Source: Alloacidobacterium sp963823845 (lineage in GTDB: Bacteria; Acidobacteriota; Terriglobia; Terriglobales; Acidobacteriaceae). From it: DNA of 64,000 nt. How positions within the stretch are numbered: position 1 is the first letter of the stretch; the number at the start of each line of letters is the position of its first letter. Under the pieces are notes generated by a model. That model was not told the DNA's origin, did no database searches, and saw nothing but the letters and a program-made list of their open reading frames with translations. Made by a program: the position numbers and the translations under genes. The stretch spans positions 558,001-622,000 of the forward strand of contig CAWGND010000011.1 of the NCBI GenBank assembly GCA_963823845.1. The letters run 5' to 3'. This document shows, piece by piece, positions 1 to 9,636 of the stretch.

Positions 1-2614
1 GGTCATGAAAGGACTTTTGCTGTTCTTCATATGTTCCACCGTACTCGATTCGAACGTTGGACGGGAGATGCAAACTGTCGACTGTGCGACGAACCTGCGC
101 CATACCGCTGCCAAGATCGGAACCCTCAAGCCGTCCCGTTACTACAACCAGCCGCTGCAAATTTTCGCGGCGAATCTCATTTTGCGGCGGCAGCTCTTCT
201 ATGTCTGCAAGCGAGCCCAGAGTTGCTGTGTGTCCCGTGCTGCTGTTGAAGACTGTATTTTGAATGGAATCGAGAGACGAGCGCGTTTCGTCACCCATCC
301 GCACTCGGATGGTGTAAGGACGGCCATTTGCGATGAGAGGATCGGTGGGCGTCACTCCATCGAGGATGCTGCTCGCATCTTCAGCGACCTCAGCCGGCGT
401 GAAACCGAGACGCGCCGCAACTGTGGGATTGACTTTGAAGTTTGTTGCCGGACCGCTGATGGTATTCTCGATGCCGTTCTGCACATCCACGACGCCATTG
501 ATTTTGCTGATCGCGTCGGCTACTCGCGGGCCCAGCTGATTGAGCATGGTCTGATCGTTCGCGAATATCTTGATCTGAATCGGCTCCGGAGCATTGGAGA
601 GATCGCCGATCATGTCCTGCAGTACCTGTGTGAACTCGACGTCCAGCTCCGGTTCGGTCCTCCTGATCTGCTCGCGAACATCTGCCATGACTTCGTCGAT
701 GCCACGGTCCCGTTTGCTCTTCAACTTTACTGTTATGTCGCCGGTATTGGCCTCGGTCACCGCTGCAAGGCCCATTTGCAGACCAGTGCGGCGGGATGTG
801 CTTTCAACTTCCGGAGTTGCGCGAAGAATCCGTTCGACGTGCTCAAGTACGCGGTTCGTCTCTGTCAGGGAGCTGCCGGCAGGCATGATGTAGTCCAGTA
901 TGAAGCCGCCTTCATCCATTTCAGGCAGCAGATCTGATCCCAAACCTTGATAGGCAAACCAGGTTCCCAGGACGAGGGCTGCACATACAGCAAACAGAAT
1001 CAGCGGATTCAATAGCGACCAATTCAGTGCGCGACTGTGCCACGCGATGATACGTGATAGAATACGCCCCGGTTCTGCATGCCTTGATGTTGCTGCTACA
1101 TCGTGCCGTTCGCGCAACATGACCAAGCTGAGTCCGGGAGTCCAGGTCAGGGCGAGAAAGAGAGATGTGAGCAGCGCGGCTGTCATTGTAACGGCCAATG
1201 CACGGAAGAAGCTTCCTGTCACTCCGGTTACTGAGATCAAAGGCAGAAACACAACGACAGGGGTGATGGTCGATCCGATCAGGGGCGCTGTGATCTCGCG
1301 CAATGCTTTGCGCACCGCGTCAATGCGGGCTTCTCCTGAGTCGCGATGGAGAATGATGTTTTCAACGACGACGATTGCATCGTCGATGACTAACCCGATT
1401 GCCGCGGCCAGACCGCCAAGGGTCATCAGGTTGAAGCTCTCTCCAATCAGCCAGAGGAAAAGAATTGTGACTGCCACGGTTACGGGAATGACGAGACCGG
1501 CTACGACTGACGATGCCCAGTCGCGCAGGAAGAGGAAGAGAATGACACAAGCAAGAACGAGGCCAATGAGGATCGCGTCCCTGACGCTTGAGATACTTTC
1601 GCGAACCAGTTGCGATTGATCGTAGTAAGGTTCGAGCTTGACCCCGGGAGGCAGATTTTTCTTGAGCTGCTTCACTTCGTCAGCAACGGCGTTTGCGACG
1701 GCCACCGTATTGCTCGCGGGCTGGCGCGTAATGTTGAGCAGCACGGCGGGCTTGCCGTTCGCAGTCACGACGGTGTAGACCGGCATGGTTGCTGGTTGGA
1801 CAGCAGCAACATCGGCCACTCGCACGGGCGCGCCTCCTGGCGTCGTCTTGATGACGAGCTGGCCCAGGCCGGCGGCATCGTGCACCTGCGCACCAACGAG
1901 GCCAAGAATCAGCTGATGGTTTTCTTCGTAGAGGCCGGGAGAATCGATGATGTTTGACGCCTGAATGGCATTCACCAGATCGGAGATGGTCACTCCCGAA
2001 GAGAGCAGTCGGGCCGGATCTGGAACGATGTGATACTCGGGCACCTTGCCGCCCTGAATGGTGACTGTGCTCACACCGGCTACACGGTTTAGCGGAGGTT
2101 TCAGCTCGTAGGTTGCCAGCTCCCATAGCTGGGTCTGAGAGACTGTGTCTGACGTAAGGCTGTAGCCGAGGATGGGAAAGGTCGCGAAAGTCAGTCGATT
2201 GGTAGTGATTCGTGCCGTCGCCGGGAGCGTCTGCTCTACTTTTGCGAGAGCGGCATCGACGAGCTGTAGTGTGTGAAACATGTCCACATTCCAGTCGAAG
2301 AAAAGACTGATCTCGGCTGACCCTCGGCTTGTTGTGGAACGCACGGTCGCCAAGCCGGGTACGCTGTTGATCGCGTCTTCGATGGGCTTGGTGATCGTGA
2401 CCTGCATCTGCTCGACTGGCATCACTCCGTTGTCGACACCGATGACCACGCGCGGAAAGTTTGTTTCAGGAAAGACCGAAATCGGCACCTTGAAGGCCAG
2501 GTAGATTCCCGCGACAGTCAGCACCACTACAAAGAAAAAGATCGTTCGAATCGCGCGGTTCAGCCAGAAGCCCGCTGCAGCTTTAGATGGTTGAATGGAG
2601 GCATCCGTGATCAC
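1..2614 (-). CDS. Efflux RND transporter permease, 3' end cut by the window
   Basis: Inner-membrane proton-driven pump of a tripartite efflux system, HAE/CusA-CzcA-like. Reading from a GTG at 2614, the frame stays open to base 1 (about 871 codons; the family is usually about 1,030-1,060), so only the C-terminus is missing. It starts with a membrane segment at about residues 15-35, followed by the porter-domain signature VFPETNFPRV and TSRGSAEI. The fourth membrane helix carries LMTLGGLAAAIGLVIDDAIV at about residues 396-415, with the twin Asp of the proton relay. The last visible residues, EYGGTYEEQQKSFHD, also fit the family. The GTG overlaps the stop of the upstream adaptor gene (GTGA), implying translational coupling. 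Substrate (metal versus drug) cannot be told from the sequence. Confidence 0.9.
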   Translation of the reverse strand, partial: MITDASIQPSKAAAGFWLNRAIRTIFFFVVVLTVAGIYLAFKVPISVFPETNFPRVVIGVDNGVMPVEQMQVTITKPIEDAINSVPGLATVRSTTSRGSAEISLFFDWNVDMFHTLQLVDAALAKVEQTLPATARITTNRLTFATFPILGYSLTSDTVSQTQLWELATYELKPPLNRVAGVSTVTIQGGKVPEYHIVPDPARLLSSGVTISDLVNAIQASNIIDSPGLYEENHQLILGLVGAQVHDAAGLGQLVIKTTPGGAPVRVADVAAVQPATMPVYTVVTANGKPAVLLNITRQPASNTVAVANAVADEVKQLKKNLPPGVKLEPYYDQSQLVRESISSVRDAILIGLVLACVILFLFLRDWASSVVAGLVIPVTVAVTILFLWLIGESFNLMTLGGLAAAIGLVIDDAIVVVENIILHRDSGEARIDAVRKALREITAPLIGSTITPVVVFLPLISVTGVTGSFFRALAVTMTAALLTSLFLALTWTPGLSLVMLRERHDVAATSRHAEPGRILSRIIAWHSRALNWSLLNPLILFAVCAALVLGTWFAYQGLGSDLLPEMDEGGFILDYIMPAGSSLTETNRVLEHVERILRATPEVESTSRRTGLQMGLAAVTEANTGDITVKLKSKRDRGIDEVMADVREQIRRTEPELDVEFTQVLQDMIGDLSNAPEPIQIKIFANDQTMLNQLGPRVADAISKINGVVDVQNGIENTISGPATNFKVNPTVAARLGFTPAEVAEDASSILDGVTPTDPLIANGRPYTIRVRMGDETRSSLDSIQNTVFNSSTGHTATLGSLADIEELPPQNEIRRENLQRLVVVTGRLEGSDLGSGMAQVRRTVDSLHLPSNVRIEYGGTYEEQQKSFHD

Positions 2615-3945
2615 TGGTCGTCACCACCCTTGCCTGCAGATGGCTTGTCTTCGCCGGAGGCCGCAGCCACCTTGACCTTTGTCCCATCATCCAGTCCGTA
2701 AGCGCCTTCATTGATCACAAGATCACTCTGCGACAGGCCGCTCGTGATTTGTACTTCTCCGGCATCCTGAACACCGGTTTCTACGGGCTTTTTGTGTGCA
2801 GCGCCATCCGCGCCAACAACCATGACTGACTTACTGCCGTCCTGAGCCGTGAGGATGGCCGCAACTGGAACTTTCAGCGCGCTTTGGACTGTTTTGCTCG
2901 ATATTGCGGCATGAACCGGTGTTCCTGCTTTAAGCGTGCCGCTTTTGTTTTCTATTCGCAGCCACACTTCAACTGTCGTACTACCCGGATCAAGTGCCGG
3001 ACTGATGAGCGAGACTTTTGCCGGAATGGGATCATCGAATCCGGGGACGGTGATCGATGCTGCGTCTCCAACTTGCAACCGCTGTGCTAACAGTTGGGAG
3101 ATATGGATTTTGGCCAGCACGGCCGACGTGTCCATGACGGTAAGCAGTGGAGTACCTGCCGCTGCGGTTTCACCGGCGAAAAGCGAGCGGTCGGTGACGA
3201 CACCGTTGATGGGGCTGTGAATCTCCGAGTAGCTTGCCTGGGCCTCGGCACCCATGTACTTGCCTTTGGCGGATGCCAGTTGTCCTTGCGCTTCTTTGAG
3301 GGCCGCCTCGTGGCTAACGGTCTTCATCGATTCGAGATGCTTCTTCGCTGTGTCATATGCGGCCTGGGCCTGCACTAGGGCGGCTGTCGCTGTATCGAGG
3401 TCGCGTCCGGGAATGGCGCCCTCTGCAAAGAGCTGCTTGCGGCTGTTTACTATGCTTTGATTCAGATCGAGATTCGCTTTGGCCTGCGCGAAATCCAGTT
3501 CCGCTTTCTGATAATCCTCGGGAACCTGGGCACGGGTCGACGCATCGTAAACTGCCTTCGCTGCCGTATAGCTTCCTTCGTTGTCGAGAACGGCTGCAGT
3601 CAGGTCGCGGTTTTCAAGGGTCGCCAGGAGTTCGCCTGCTTTCACACGCGAACCGCGTTGCACATAAAACTCTCTGACCGGCGCGCTGATCTTTGGGGCG
3701 ATGGCGGCTTGCGCCAAAGGGGCGAGCACAGCATCGGCGGTGATATGCGCGGCAATAGGCCCTTGCGTGGGGTGCGCGGCCTGAACTTCAACCTGTACCT
3801 CGGGCGCGCTCTCTTTTCTTGCACAGCCTGTTGCGGCCACAAACAACACAAACGACGAGCCTAGCAAGAACCGGCGGAGACAGTTCCACCGCCCGGCGGG
3901 TGGCATCGCTACTTTTCTTTTCCCCGGTTCCTTCATTGATCTCAC
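2611..3945 (-). CDS. Efflux RND periplasmic adaptor (membrane fusion protein), lipoprotein
   Basis: The HlyD/AcrA-family adaptor links the RND permease to the outer-membrane channel in the periplasm. The 444 residues begin with a lipoprotein signal ending at ATGC, putting the lipidated Cys at about residue 41. A biotinyl-lipoyl-like half (KISAPVREFYVQRGSRVKAG) follows, then an alpha-helical hairpin rich in Ala/Gln (about 120-230), the second lipoyl half (YSEIHSPINGVVTDRSLFAG) and beta-barrel domains. The start ATG overlaps the stop of the TolC-like gene (ATGA) and the stop overlaps the GTG of the permease, so the three genes form one tightly coupled operon. No substrate can be assigned. Confidence 0.92.
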   Translation of the reverse strand: MRSMKEPGKRKVAMPPAGRWNCLRRFLLGSSFVLFVAATGCARKESAPEVQVEVQAAHPTQGPIAAHITADAVLAPLAQAAIAPKISAPVREFYVQRGSRVKAGELLATLENRDLTAAVLDNEGSYTAAKAVYDASTRAQVPEDYQKAELDFAQAKANLDLNQSIVNSRKQLFAEGAIPGRDLDTATAALVQAQAAYDTAKKHLESMKTVSHEAALKEAQGQLASAKGKYMGAEAQASYSEIHSPINGVVTDRSLFAGETAAAGTPLLTVMDTSAVLAKIHISQLLAQRLQVGDAASITVPGFDDPIPAKVSLISPALDPGSTTVEVWLRIENKSGTLKAGTPVHAAISSKTVQSALKVPVAAILTAQDGSKSVMVVGADGAAHKKPVETGVQDAGEVQITSGLSQSDLVINEGAYGLDDGTKVKVAAASGEDKPSAGKGGDDQ

Positions 3946-5318
3946 AATGTTCCTGTCAGAGTCTGAAGATTGGCCAGCGCGGTTTGATAACGAACGGCCC
4001 CGTCTTCACGCGCATTTTCGGCAGATGTGAAAGCATTCTGCGCGTCCACAACTTCAAGCACCGTGGCTTCTCCTCCGGTATAGCGCAGCTTTGTGAGCCG
4101 AAGGCTCTCGGCAGCTGTTTGAACGCTTTGATCCAATGACGCCAGTTGATCGTGCGCCGTTGTTGTCTCGCTGTAGGCTTCTTCGAGATTGGCGATGAGC
4201 CGTCTCTGCGTCGCGGTAAGTACCACGCGCGCGGCATCGCGGCGGATTTCGCTCTGCTTTACCTTGTGCTGCGTTGAAAGCCAGTCCCAGACGGGAATAT
4301 CCAATGTGACGCTGCCGGAATAGCCCAGGTTTCGTACTCCGTCCGGCCCATTGACGGCAAACTGCGGCGCATCAATTCCATAGGTGAAATTCAAGCCGAG
4401 ATCCGGTAAATAGGCCGCGCGCGCCGCGAGCACCTCTGCGTCGCTCTGTCTCAACGCAGCCAGTGCGCTTCTCAGATCCGGATTATTGCTGGTTGCGGCC
4501 GCTTCTATCGCTGCGCGTGAGGGGACTTCAGGAATGCTGGGGCTCTTTTGCAGAGCATAGGGTGTACGCGGGTCGGGAAAAAGAAGTACGGCAAGTTCGA
4601 GTCTTGCCTTTTCGGCGACGATGTTTGCGTCTGCCAGATCACGCCGGCGTTGCTGCTGCTCCAGTTGCGCCTTGATGACATCGGCATGCGCCGCTTCGCG
4701 GGCCGCTTCCCTTTTCCCTGTGAGATCGGCAAAGGCGTCTGCTTCTGTCGCAGCCCGTTTAGCGACAAGCAGCTTCTCGTCAGCCGCGATTGAATCGTAG
4801 TAAAGACTGACTACTGTCTCGACCAGCCCCCTGCGGGCTACTTCAAGCTGCGCTTGGGCGAGGGCTGCGGCTGCATCGGCGCGCTTTACTTCCGCTATCT
4901 GGGCAACACCTATGGTTTCATTCACGACACCCTGGCTTGCGTATTCACGAACCGCATTGTTCGCGATGAAACGTGGAGACGGCTGCGATCCCACTCCCTG
5001 ACCCGCCTGGTTTTGTTGTCCATTCGGCTGCGTATATAGGACCTGGTTGTGATAGACAGCATTCGGCAGCAAAGTGGCCCGGGCGATGGAGCGATCCAAG
5101 CCGGCCACCTTGCTCTCGGCCGCGCTGGCAGCAAACGCGGGTTCGTTCGCCTGCGCGCGACGAATCGCTTCATCCAGCGTGATGACAACGGGGCCCGACG
5201 TCGCAGGCGAGCCAGCTGCGGTCTGCTGGCCTTGTCCAGACACTGCGGCGACGGAGAATACGGCCACCGCCGCGAATAGACGTAGGTTGGCCTGTATCTT
5301 TCTGGTTCGAGAACGCAT
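3942..5318 (-). CDS. TolC-family outer membrane efflux protein
   Basis: Outer-membrane channel of the same tripartite pump, 458 residues. A Sec signal peptide with an Ala-rich core occupies about residues 1-30 (LFAAVAVFSVAAVSG). The rest has the duplicated long-helix pattern of OEP/TolC proteins: Ala- and Gln-rich coiled-coil stretches and the closing motif LRLTKLRYTGGEATVLEVVDAQ with a conserved final helix. It is the first gene of the operon TolC > adaptor > permease. It is divergent from the transhydrogenase operon, with about 180 bp between the starts. This gene order is common for acidobacterial RND systems. Confidence 0.9.
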   Translation of the reverse strand: MRSRTRKIQANLRLFAAVAVFSVAAVSGQGQQTAAGSPATSGPVVITLDEAIRRAQANEPAFAASAAESKVAGLDRSIARATLLPNAVYHNQVLYTQPNGQQNQAGQGVGSQPSPRFIANNAVREYASQGVVNETIGVAQIAEVKRADAAAALAQAQLEVARRGLVETVVSLYYDSIAADEKLLVAKRAATEADAFADLTGKREAAREAAHADVIKAQLEQQQRRRDLADANIVAEKARLELAVLLFPDPRTPYALQKSPSIPEVPSRAAIEAAATSNNPDLRSALAALRQSDAEVLAARAAYLPDLGLNFTYGIDAPQFAVNGPDGVRNLGYSGSVTLDIPVWDWLSTQHKVKQSEIRRDAARVVLTATQRRLIANLEEAYSETTTAHDQLASLDQSVQTAAESLRLTKLRYTGGEATVLEVVDAQNAFTSAENAREDGAVRYQTALANLQTLTGTL

Positions 5319-5497
5319 TAAGAGATCAGGATACTGGTAAAAAGCTTAATTTGGCCTGAAAGGACCTCGGCTTCCATGCAATGCCGGAGACATATTGGGC
5401 GAAATTCTGCGTAACTTACACCGCTTGACCCGTCAAAATAGAAGAAAGACTTGCCAAGGGTCGTCGAAATGAATACCTTGGCAGCCGGGAGGCTTGA

Positions 5498-6679
5498 TTG
5501 CCTGGGACCCTCGGAACTCTGCTTGAGACTTTCCCTCAGGAACGGCGCGTTGCCCTCATTCCCCGCCAATGTGAGGCGCTGAAAAAAGCTGGTCTTGAAG
5601 TCATTGTTGAACAATCGGCTGGCGTTGCAGCCGGCTTTCCCGATGAGATGTATGTGGCGCGTGGCGCGCGCATCGGGAGCCGCGAAGATGTATTCCGCGA
5701 AGCCGACATCATCGCCCAGGTCCGCTGCCTGGGCGCGAATCCCGAAGCTGGGCACTCTGATCTCCCGCTGCTGCGTCCCGGGCAGATACTGATTGGCTTT
5801 GCTGAGCCGCTGACGGCATTGCAGGAATGCTCTCAACTGGCAGCGACAGGTGTGTCGCTGTTGGCGCTCGAACTCATTCCCCGCATTACGCGCGCGCAGA
5901 GCATGGACGCGTTGTCATCGATGGCGACGATCTCCGGCTACCGTGCGGTTCTGCTGGGCGCCAGCCAACTGCCCAAAATGTTTCCATTATTGATGACAGC
6001 GGCAGGCACCATTACTCCTGCGAAAGTGTTTGTGCTGGGAGCAGGTGTCGCCGGGCTGCAGGCTATCGCCACGGCGCGGCGGCTGGGGGCCGTCGTTTGC
6101 GCATACGACGTTCGTCCGGCGGTGAAGGAGCAGGTAGAAAGCGTTGGCGCAAAATTTGTCATGCTCGCCGTTGACGCGCAGTCATCGGAAGACAAGGGCG
6201 GCTACGCCAAGGCAATGGACGAGGACTTCTATCGCCGCCAGCGCGAGCTGCTCACCGAAGTATTGCGCGAGCAGGATGTTGTGATTACGACTGCCGCCGT
6301 GCCCGGACGCAAGTCGCCTATTTTGATCACTGCCGAGATGGTTTCGGCGATGCCCGCAGGTTCGGTGATCATTGACATTGCAGCGGAACGCGGCGGCAAC
6401 TGCGAACTCACGAAGGCCGGCGAAACCGTGGTGCAGGATGAGGTGACGATTCTGGGCCCGCTCAATCTGCCTTCGATGGTTCCGAATCATGCAAGCCAGA
6501 TGCTTTCGGCAAACATCGCTGCGGTCGCCAAGCTGTTATTGCGCGACGGAAACATCGTAGTAAATCTGGATGATGAGATCATTCGCGAATCGTTGGTTAC
6601 GCATCAGGGCAAGGTCGTGCACCCGCGTGTTGCCGAGTCGCTTGGAACATCTCAACCCACTGGCGAGGTGAAGCAGTGA
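5498..6679 (+). CDS. pntAA: NAD(P) transhydrogenase subunit alpha part 1 (PntAA)
   Basis: NAD(H)-binding domain I of the proton-translocating transhydrogenase, which exchanges hydride between NADH and NADP+ at the expense of the proton gradient. The start is TTG at 5498. An in-frame stop (5495-5497) lies immediately before it, and GGGAGG at 5487-5492 gives a 5-base spacer, so no upstream start is possible. The N-terminus has the alanine dehydrogenase/PntA pattern FPQERRVALIPRQ. The Rossmann loop VFVLGAGVAGLQAIATARR lies at about residue 178, and the RQRELLTEVLREQDVVITTA and VIIDIAAERGGNCE motifs are present. The 393-residue length fits the split two-part alpha subunit. It overlaps pntAB by 4 bases. 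Confidence 0.95.
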   Translation: MPGTLGTLLETFPQERRVALIPRQCEALKKAGLEVIVEQSAGVAAGFPDEMYVARGARIGSREDVFREADIIAQVRCLGANPEAGHSDLPLLRPGQILIGFAEPLTALQECSQLAATGVSLLALELIPRITRAQSMDALSSMATISGYRAVLLGASQLPKMFPLLMTAAGTITPAKVFVLGAGVAGLQAIATARRLGAVVCAYDVRPAVKEQVESVGAKFVMLAVDAQSSEDKGGYAKAMDEDFYRRQRELLTEVLREQDVVITTAAVPGRKSPILITAEMVSAMPAGSVIIDIAAERGGNCELTKAGETVVQDEVTILGPLNLPSMVPNHASQMLSANIAAVAKLLLRDGNIVVNLDDEIIRESLVTHQGKVVHPRVAESLGTSQPTGEVKQ

Positions 6680-6972
6680 GTTCCTACGAAATTGCTATCT
6701 GGGTGTTCATGCTGGCGGCGTTTCTCGGATTCGAATTGATTCGCCGCGTATCGCCTTTGCTGCATACGCCGCTCATGTCGCTGACCAACGCGATCTCGGC
6801 CATCGCCGTGGTTGGCGCGATTCTCATTACGGGCGCGAAAGAGGCGAGCACGCTGACTCGCGTTCTCGGCTTCACGGCTGTCGTGCTTTCCACCATCAAC
6901 GTGGTCAGCGGATATCTCATCACCGATCGCATGCTCAAGATGTTCAAGAAGCGGGGAGCCGAAAAGAAATGA
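6676..6972 (+). CDS. pntAB: NAD(P) transhydrogenase subunit alpha part 2 (PntAB)
   Basis: A small membrane subunit of the transhydrogenase, 98 residues with three hydrophobic segments (about 6-20, 38-55, 63-82). In enzymes with a fused alpha subunit this is the C-terminal membrane part of PntA. The GTG start lies inside the stop of pntAA (GTGA) and its stop overlaps the ATG of pntB (ATGA), so all three genes are translationally coupled. The C-terminus is basic (MLKMFKKRGAEKK), as expected for a cytoplasmic tail. Confidence 0.93.
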   Translation: MSSYEIAIWVFMLAAFLGFELIRRVSPLLHTPLMSLTNAISAIAVVGAILITGAKEASTLTRVLGFTAVVLSTINVVSGYLITDRMLKMFKKRGAEKK

Positions 6973-8348
6973 TGCAAAGCGTCTTTCCCGTTTTATATAT
7001 CCTTGCTGCGGCCAGCTTCATTCTTGCCATCAAGTGGATGAGCTCGCCGACGACCGCCCGCCGTGGCGTAATCATCGGCGAAATCGGCATGCTGCTTGCT
7101 GTGGTGGGAACGCTGCTGCGCGCTGAGGTGGTCAGCTATCAGTGGATCTTCATCGCGTTTTTGGTCGGCTCTGCCATCGGTGTTCCTATCGCGTACTACA
7201 TGCCGATGACGGCAGTGCCGCAGCGGACCGCCTTTTCGCACGCCTGCGGCGCGCTGGCGGCTGCGTTGATCGGGACGGCTGAATACTATCGCCAGATGCC
7301 GCATGGCGTGGTGATGATCGCGCTGATTGTTGAAATGCTGCTGGGCTTCCTTACCTTCACCGCCAGCATGATGGCATTCGGGAAACTGCAGGAGACGCTG
7401 CCGCAGCGCCCAATCACGTTCAAAGGCCAGAATTTCGTCAACCTCGGCATCCTTGCTTTAGCGGTGGTTATCGGCGTCGCGCTCATCCTTTCGCCGGAAC
7501 GCACATGGCTGTTTCCAATCTTTGCGGTTCTATCTCTGATTTTTGGCGTATTGCTCATCATCCCAATCGGCGGGGCCGATATGCCGACAGTCATCGCGCT
7601 GCTCAATTCCTATGCGGGACTCTCTGCCAGCGCCATGGGCTTTGCCTTCGATAACAAACTACTGATCGTCGCCGGAGCCCTCGATGGCTCGTCCGGGTTC
7701 ATTCTTGCCGTGATTATGTGCAAGGCCATGAACAGGTCTTTCACCAACGTGCTCTTTGGGGCGTTTGGCACGATTCAGACCACAGCGAAGCAAACCACGG
7801 AACGTCCCGTGCGATCGGCTTCAGCGGAGGAAGCGGCAGAGATCCTCGATTCAGCGCGCAAGGTGGTCATCATCCCCGGATATGGCATGGCCGTTGCGCA
7901 GGCGCAGCATAAGCTTCGCGAACTCCACGACATCCTCACGAAGCGTGGCATCGAGGTGACGTTCGCAATTCATCCGGTTGCAGGACGCATGCCGGGGCAC
8001 ATGAATGTTCTGCTTGCGGAGGCCGACGTTCCCTACGACCGACTGATCGAGATGGATGACATCAATCCCGAATTCGCCAGAACTGACGTTGCTCTCGTCA
8101 TTGGAGCGAATGATGTAGTCAACCCGGCTGCGCGCTTCGAGAAGGACAGTCCCATCGCCGGTATGCCGATCCTGAATGCCTTTGAGGCGCAGACAGTTAT
8201 GGTCATCAAGCGCAGCATGAGCCCGGGCTTTGCCGGCATCGACAACGATCTCTACTACCTGGACAAGACCCTTATGCTCTTTGGCGACGCCAAGAGTTTT
8301 GTCTCCGGCATCGTCAAAGAGCTGAATGCTGTCGCGGCTGGCTCGTAG
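6969..8348 (+). CDS. pntB: NAD(P) transhydrogenase subunit beta (PntB)
   Basis: The beta subunit, 459 residues. About the first 260 residues contain eight or nine membrane helices of the proton channel. A soluble NADP(H)-binding domain III follows with the diagnostic loop VVIIPGYGMAVAQAQHKLRE (about 297-316), FAIHPVAGRMPGHMNVLLAEA, IGANDVVNPAA and the distal KRSMSPGFAGIDNDLYY motif. It is the third gene of pntAA-pntAB-pntB and converges on the TIM-barrel gene at 8407. The operon probably supplies NADPH; nothing in its flanks shows specific regulation. Confidence 0.95.
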   Translation: MMQSVFPVLYILAAASFILAIKWMSSPTTARRGVIIGEIGMLLAVVGTLLRAEVVSYQWIFIAFLVGSAIGVPIAYYMPMTAVPQRTAFSHACGALAAALIGTAEYYRQMPHGVVMIALIVEMLLGFLTFTASMMAFGKLQETLPQRPITFKGQNFVNLGILALAVVIGVALILSPERTWLFPIFAVLSLIFGVLLIIPIGGADMPTVIALLNSYAGLSASAMGFAFDNKLLIVAGALDGSSGFILAVIMCKAMNRSFTNVLFGAFGTIQTTAKQTTERPVRSASAEEAAEILDSARKVVIIPGYGMAVAQAQHKLRELHDILTKRGIEVTFAIHPVAGRMPGHMNVLLAEADVPYDRLIEMDDINPEFARTDVALVIGANDVVNPAARFEKDSPIAGMPILNAFEAQTVMVIKRSMSPGFAGIDNDLYYLDKTLMLFGDAKSFVSGIVKELNAVAAGS

Positions 8349-8406
8349 CTACGGACCTATCGCTGGGTCGTTGCGGCAGGTCATTCCGAGAACTCTGCAG
8401 TTCGCA

Positions 8407-9366
8407 TCAGCAATCGATACTAGCTTTTTTCAAGGAGTCTTTCATTCCCTTCATGCTGACGCGCGTGGAAGCTTCAGGCGTGCCTGCGCCACGCCAGTGC
8501 GTCTCCAGGCTGACTGCATAGTGGTAGCCGTCGCGCTGCAACGCGCGGAACTGCCCTACCCAGTCCACGACGCCCGATCCGACGGGAGCCCATTCATACT
8601 TTCCGCCCGCCAGCCGCTTTACATCTTTGCAATGGCAGTGGCCGATGCGTTCTTTTGGCAGCAGATCGTATCCAGCTGGGTATGGCGTCTCATCGGGGAA
8701 GGTTGCGGCATTGCCCGGGTCCCAATTCAGCATGAAATTCTTGTTTGGAATTGCCTTTAACACCGCCGCTGCTTCTTCGCCGGTTGCGGTGTTGCATGAC
8801 ATCTCGTTTTCGAGCAATAGAATCAGGTTGTTTTTGGCGCACTTTTCCGCGGCTTCGCGCAGTTTGTCGTTCATACCCGCGCGATATGGTTTTGGGTCGT
8901 CGAGACGCCAGAAGTCGAAGCACCGAATACGATCCGTGTGAAACGTCTTTGCCAGCTCAATGCAACGGTCGAGCAGCGCGTCCTGCTGTTTGAAGTCGAA
9001 GTCGGCGTGAAACTGATCGCGCTTCGGACTGCTCTTCGAGAGCGGCGCTCCTGGCCAATCTACTTTAAACAGCGGGCTGGCAATGTCTGTCACACTTAGC
9101 TTGTATTTTTCCAGGATCTGCTGGGCATCAGCAATCTCTTTGGGGTCGAGCTCCGTAATGTTCTTGTTCCACATCCCCCGCAGCTCGATCCAGTTCAGGC
9201 CAAAGTCCTGGGAGGCAATCTGGCATGCGCGGTCGAAGTCCTGCGTCAACTCGTCGTTAATGACTGAAAGGCGAAACGGGCAGTTCATAGTTGCTAATGC
9301 GGATGATTTTGAGACCACACCTGTTGCAGCCAGGCCCAACAGAAAATCACGACGCGACGCAGACAT
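8407..9366 (-). CDS. Secreted sugar phosphate isomerase/epimerase-like TIM-barrel protein
   Basis: AP-endonuclease-2/xylose-isomerase-like TIM barrel of 319 residues. A twin-arginine signal begins SRRDFLLGLAATGVV (residues 4-18), so the folded protein is probably exported. Candidate metal ligands sit in the usual positions: LLLENEMS, MLNWDPGNAA, GHCHCKDV and the late SLETHW. This family isomerises or epimerises sugars and inositols, but the substrate is unknown here. It is divergent from the GH105 gene and shares a 270-bp regulatory gap with a perfect inverted repeat. That links it, by position only, to the pectin/rhamnose locus. Confidence 0.8.
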   Translation of the reverse strand: MSASRRDFLLGLAATGVVSKSSALATMNCPFRLSVINDELTQDFDRACQIASQDFGLNWIELRGMWNKNITELDPKEIADAQQILEKYKLSVTDIASPLFKVDWPGAPLSKSSPKRDQFHADFDFKQQDALLDRCIELAKTFHTDRIRCFDFWRLDDPKPYRAGMNDKLREAAEKCAKNNLILLLENEMSCNTATGEEAAAVLKAIPNKNFMLNWDPGNAATFPDETPYPAGYDLLPKERIGHCHCKDVKRLAGGKYEWAPVGSGVVDWVGQFRALQRDGYHYAVSLETHWRGAGTPEASTRVSMKGMKDSLKKASIDC

Positions 9367-9439
9367 CTATAAAAACCTCCGGCGCATAAAACCAGGTCGA
9401 GAATCGACTCCGTAATATTAATATATGGGCGCCAAGACT

Positions 9440-9470
9440 CGGGTTCATAGCACTATCCAGTATGAACCCG
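9440..9470. promoter_or_regulatory. Perfect 10-bp inverted repeat in a divergent promoter region
   Basis: CGGGTTCATA at 9440-9449 and its exact complement TATGAACCCG at 9461-9470 are separated by 11 bases. The pair lies in the gap between the divergent TIM-barrel (start 9366) and GH105 (start about 9637) genes. Half-sites centred about two helical turns apart suit a dimeric regulator. The IclR-type protein at 13071 or an unlinked regulator are candidates. A hairpin or upstream terminator remains possible. AT-rich sequence (AATATTAATATA) lies next to it at about 9414-9425. Confidence 0.45.
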
Positions 9471-9636
9471 GCTGACAGCCTCCTCCCTTCAGAACCTGAT
9501 GGTTGCCGAGGGTGGCTGTATTCGAATCGCGTCTCCGACAGCGAGACAGAATCGCATAGGTTTGCAGACACGAGCCACGCGTATTTGATACATCATTCAT
9601 GTGGCTGCACCACTCCGTCTGCTGAGCGGTCCGCTC

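Noticed and set aside
5..937. 310-codon open frame on the plus strand
   Set aside because: It is antisense to the RND permease, whose minus-strand frame is open over the same bases and has clear family motifs.
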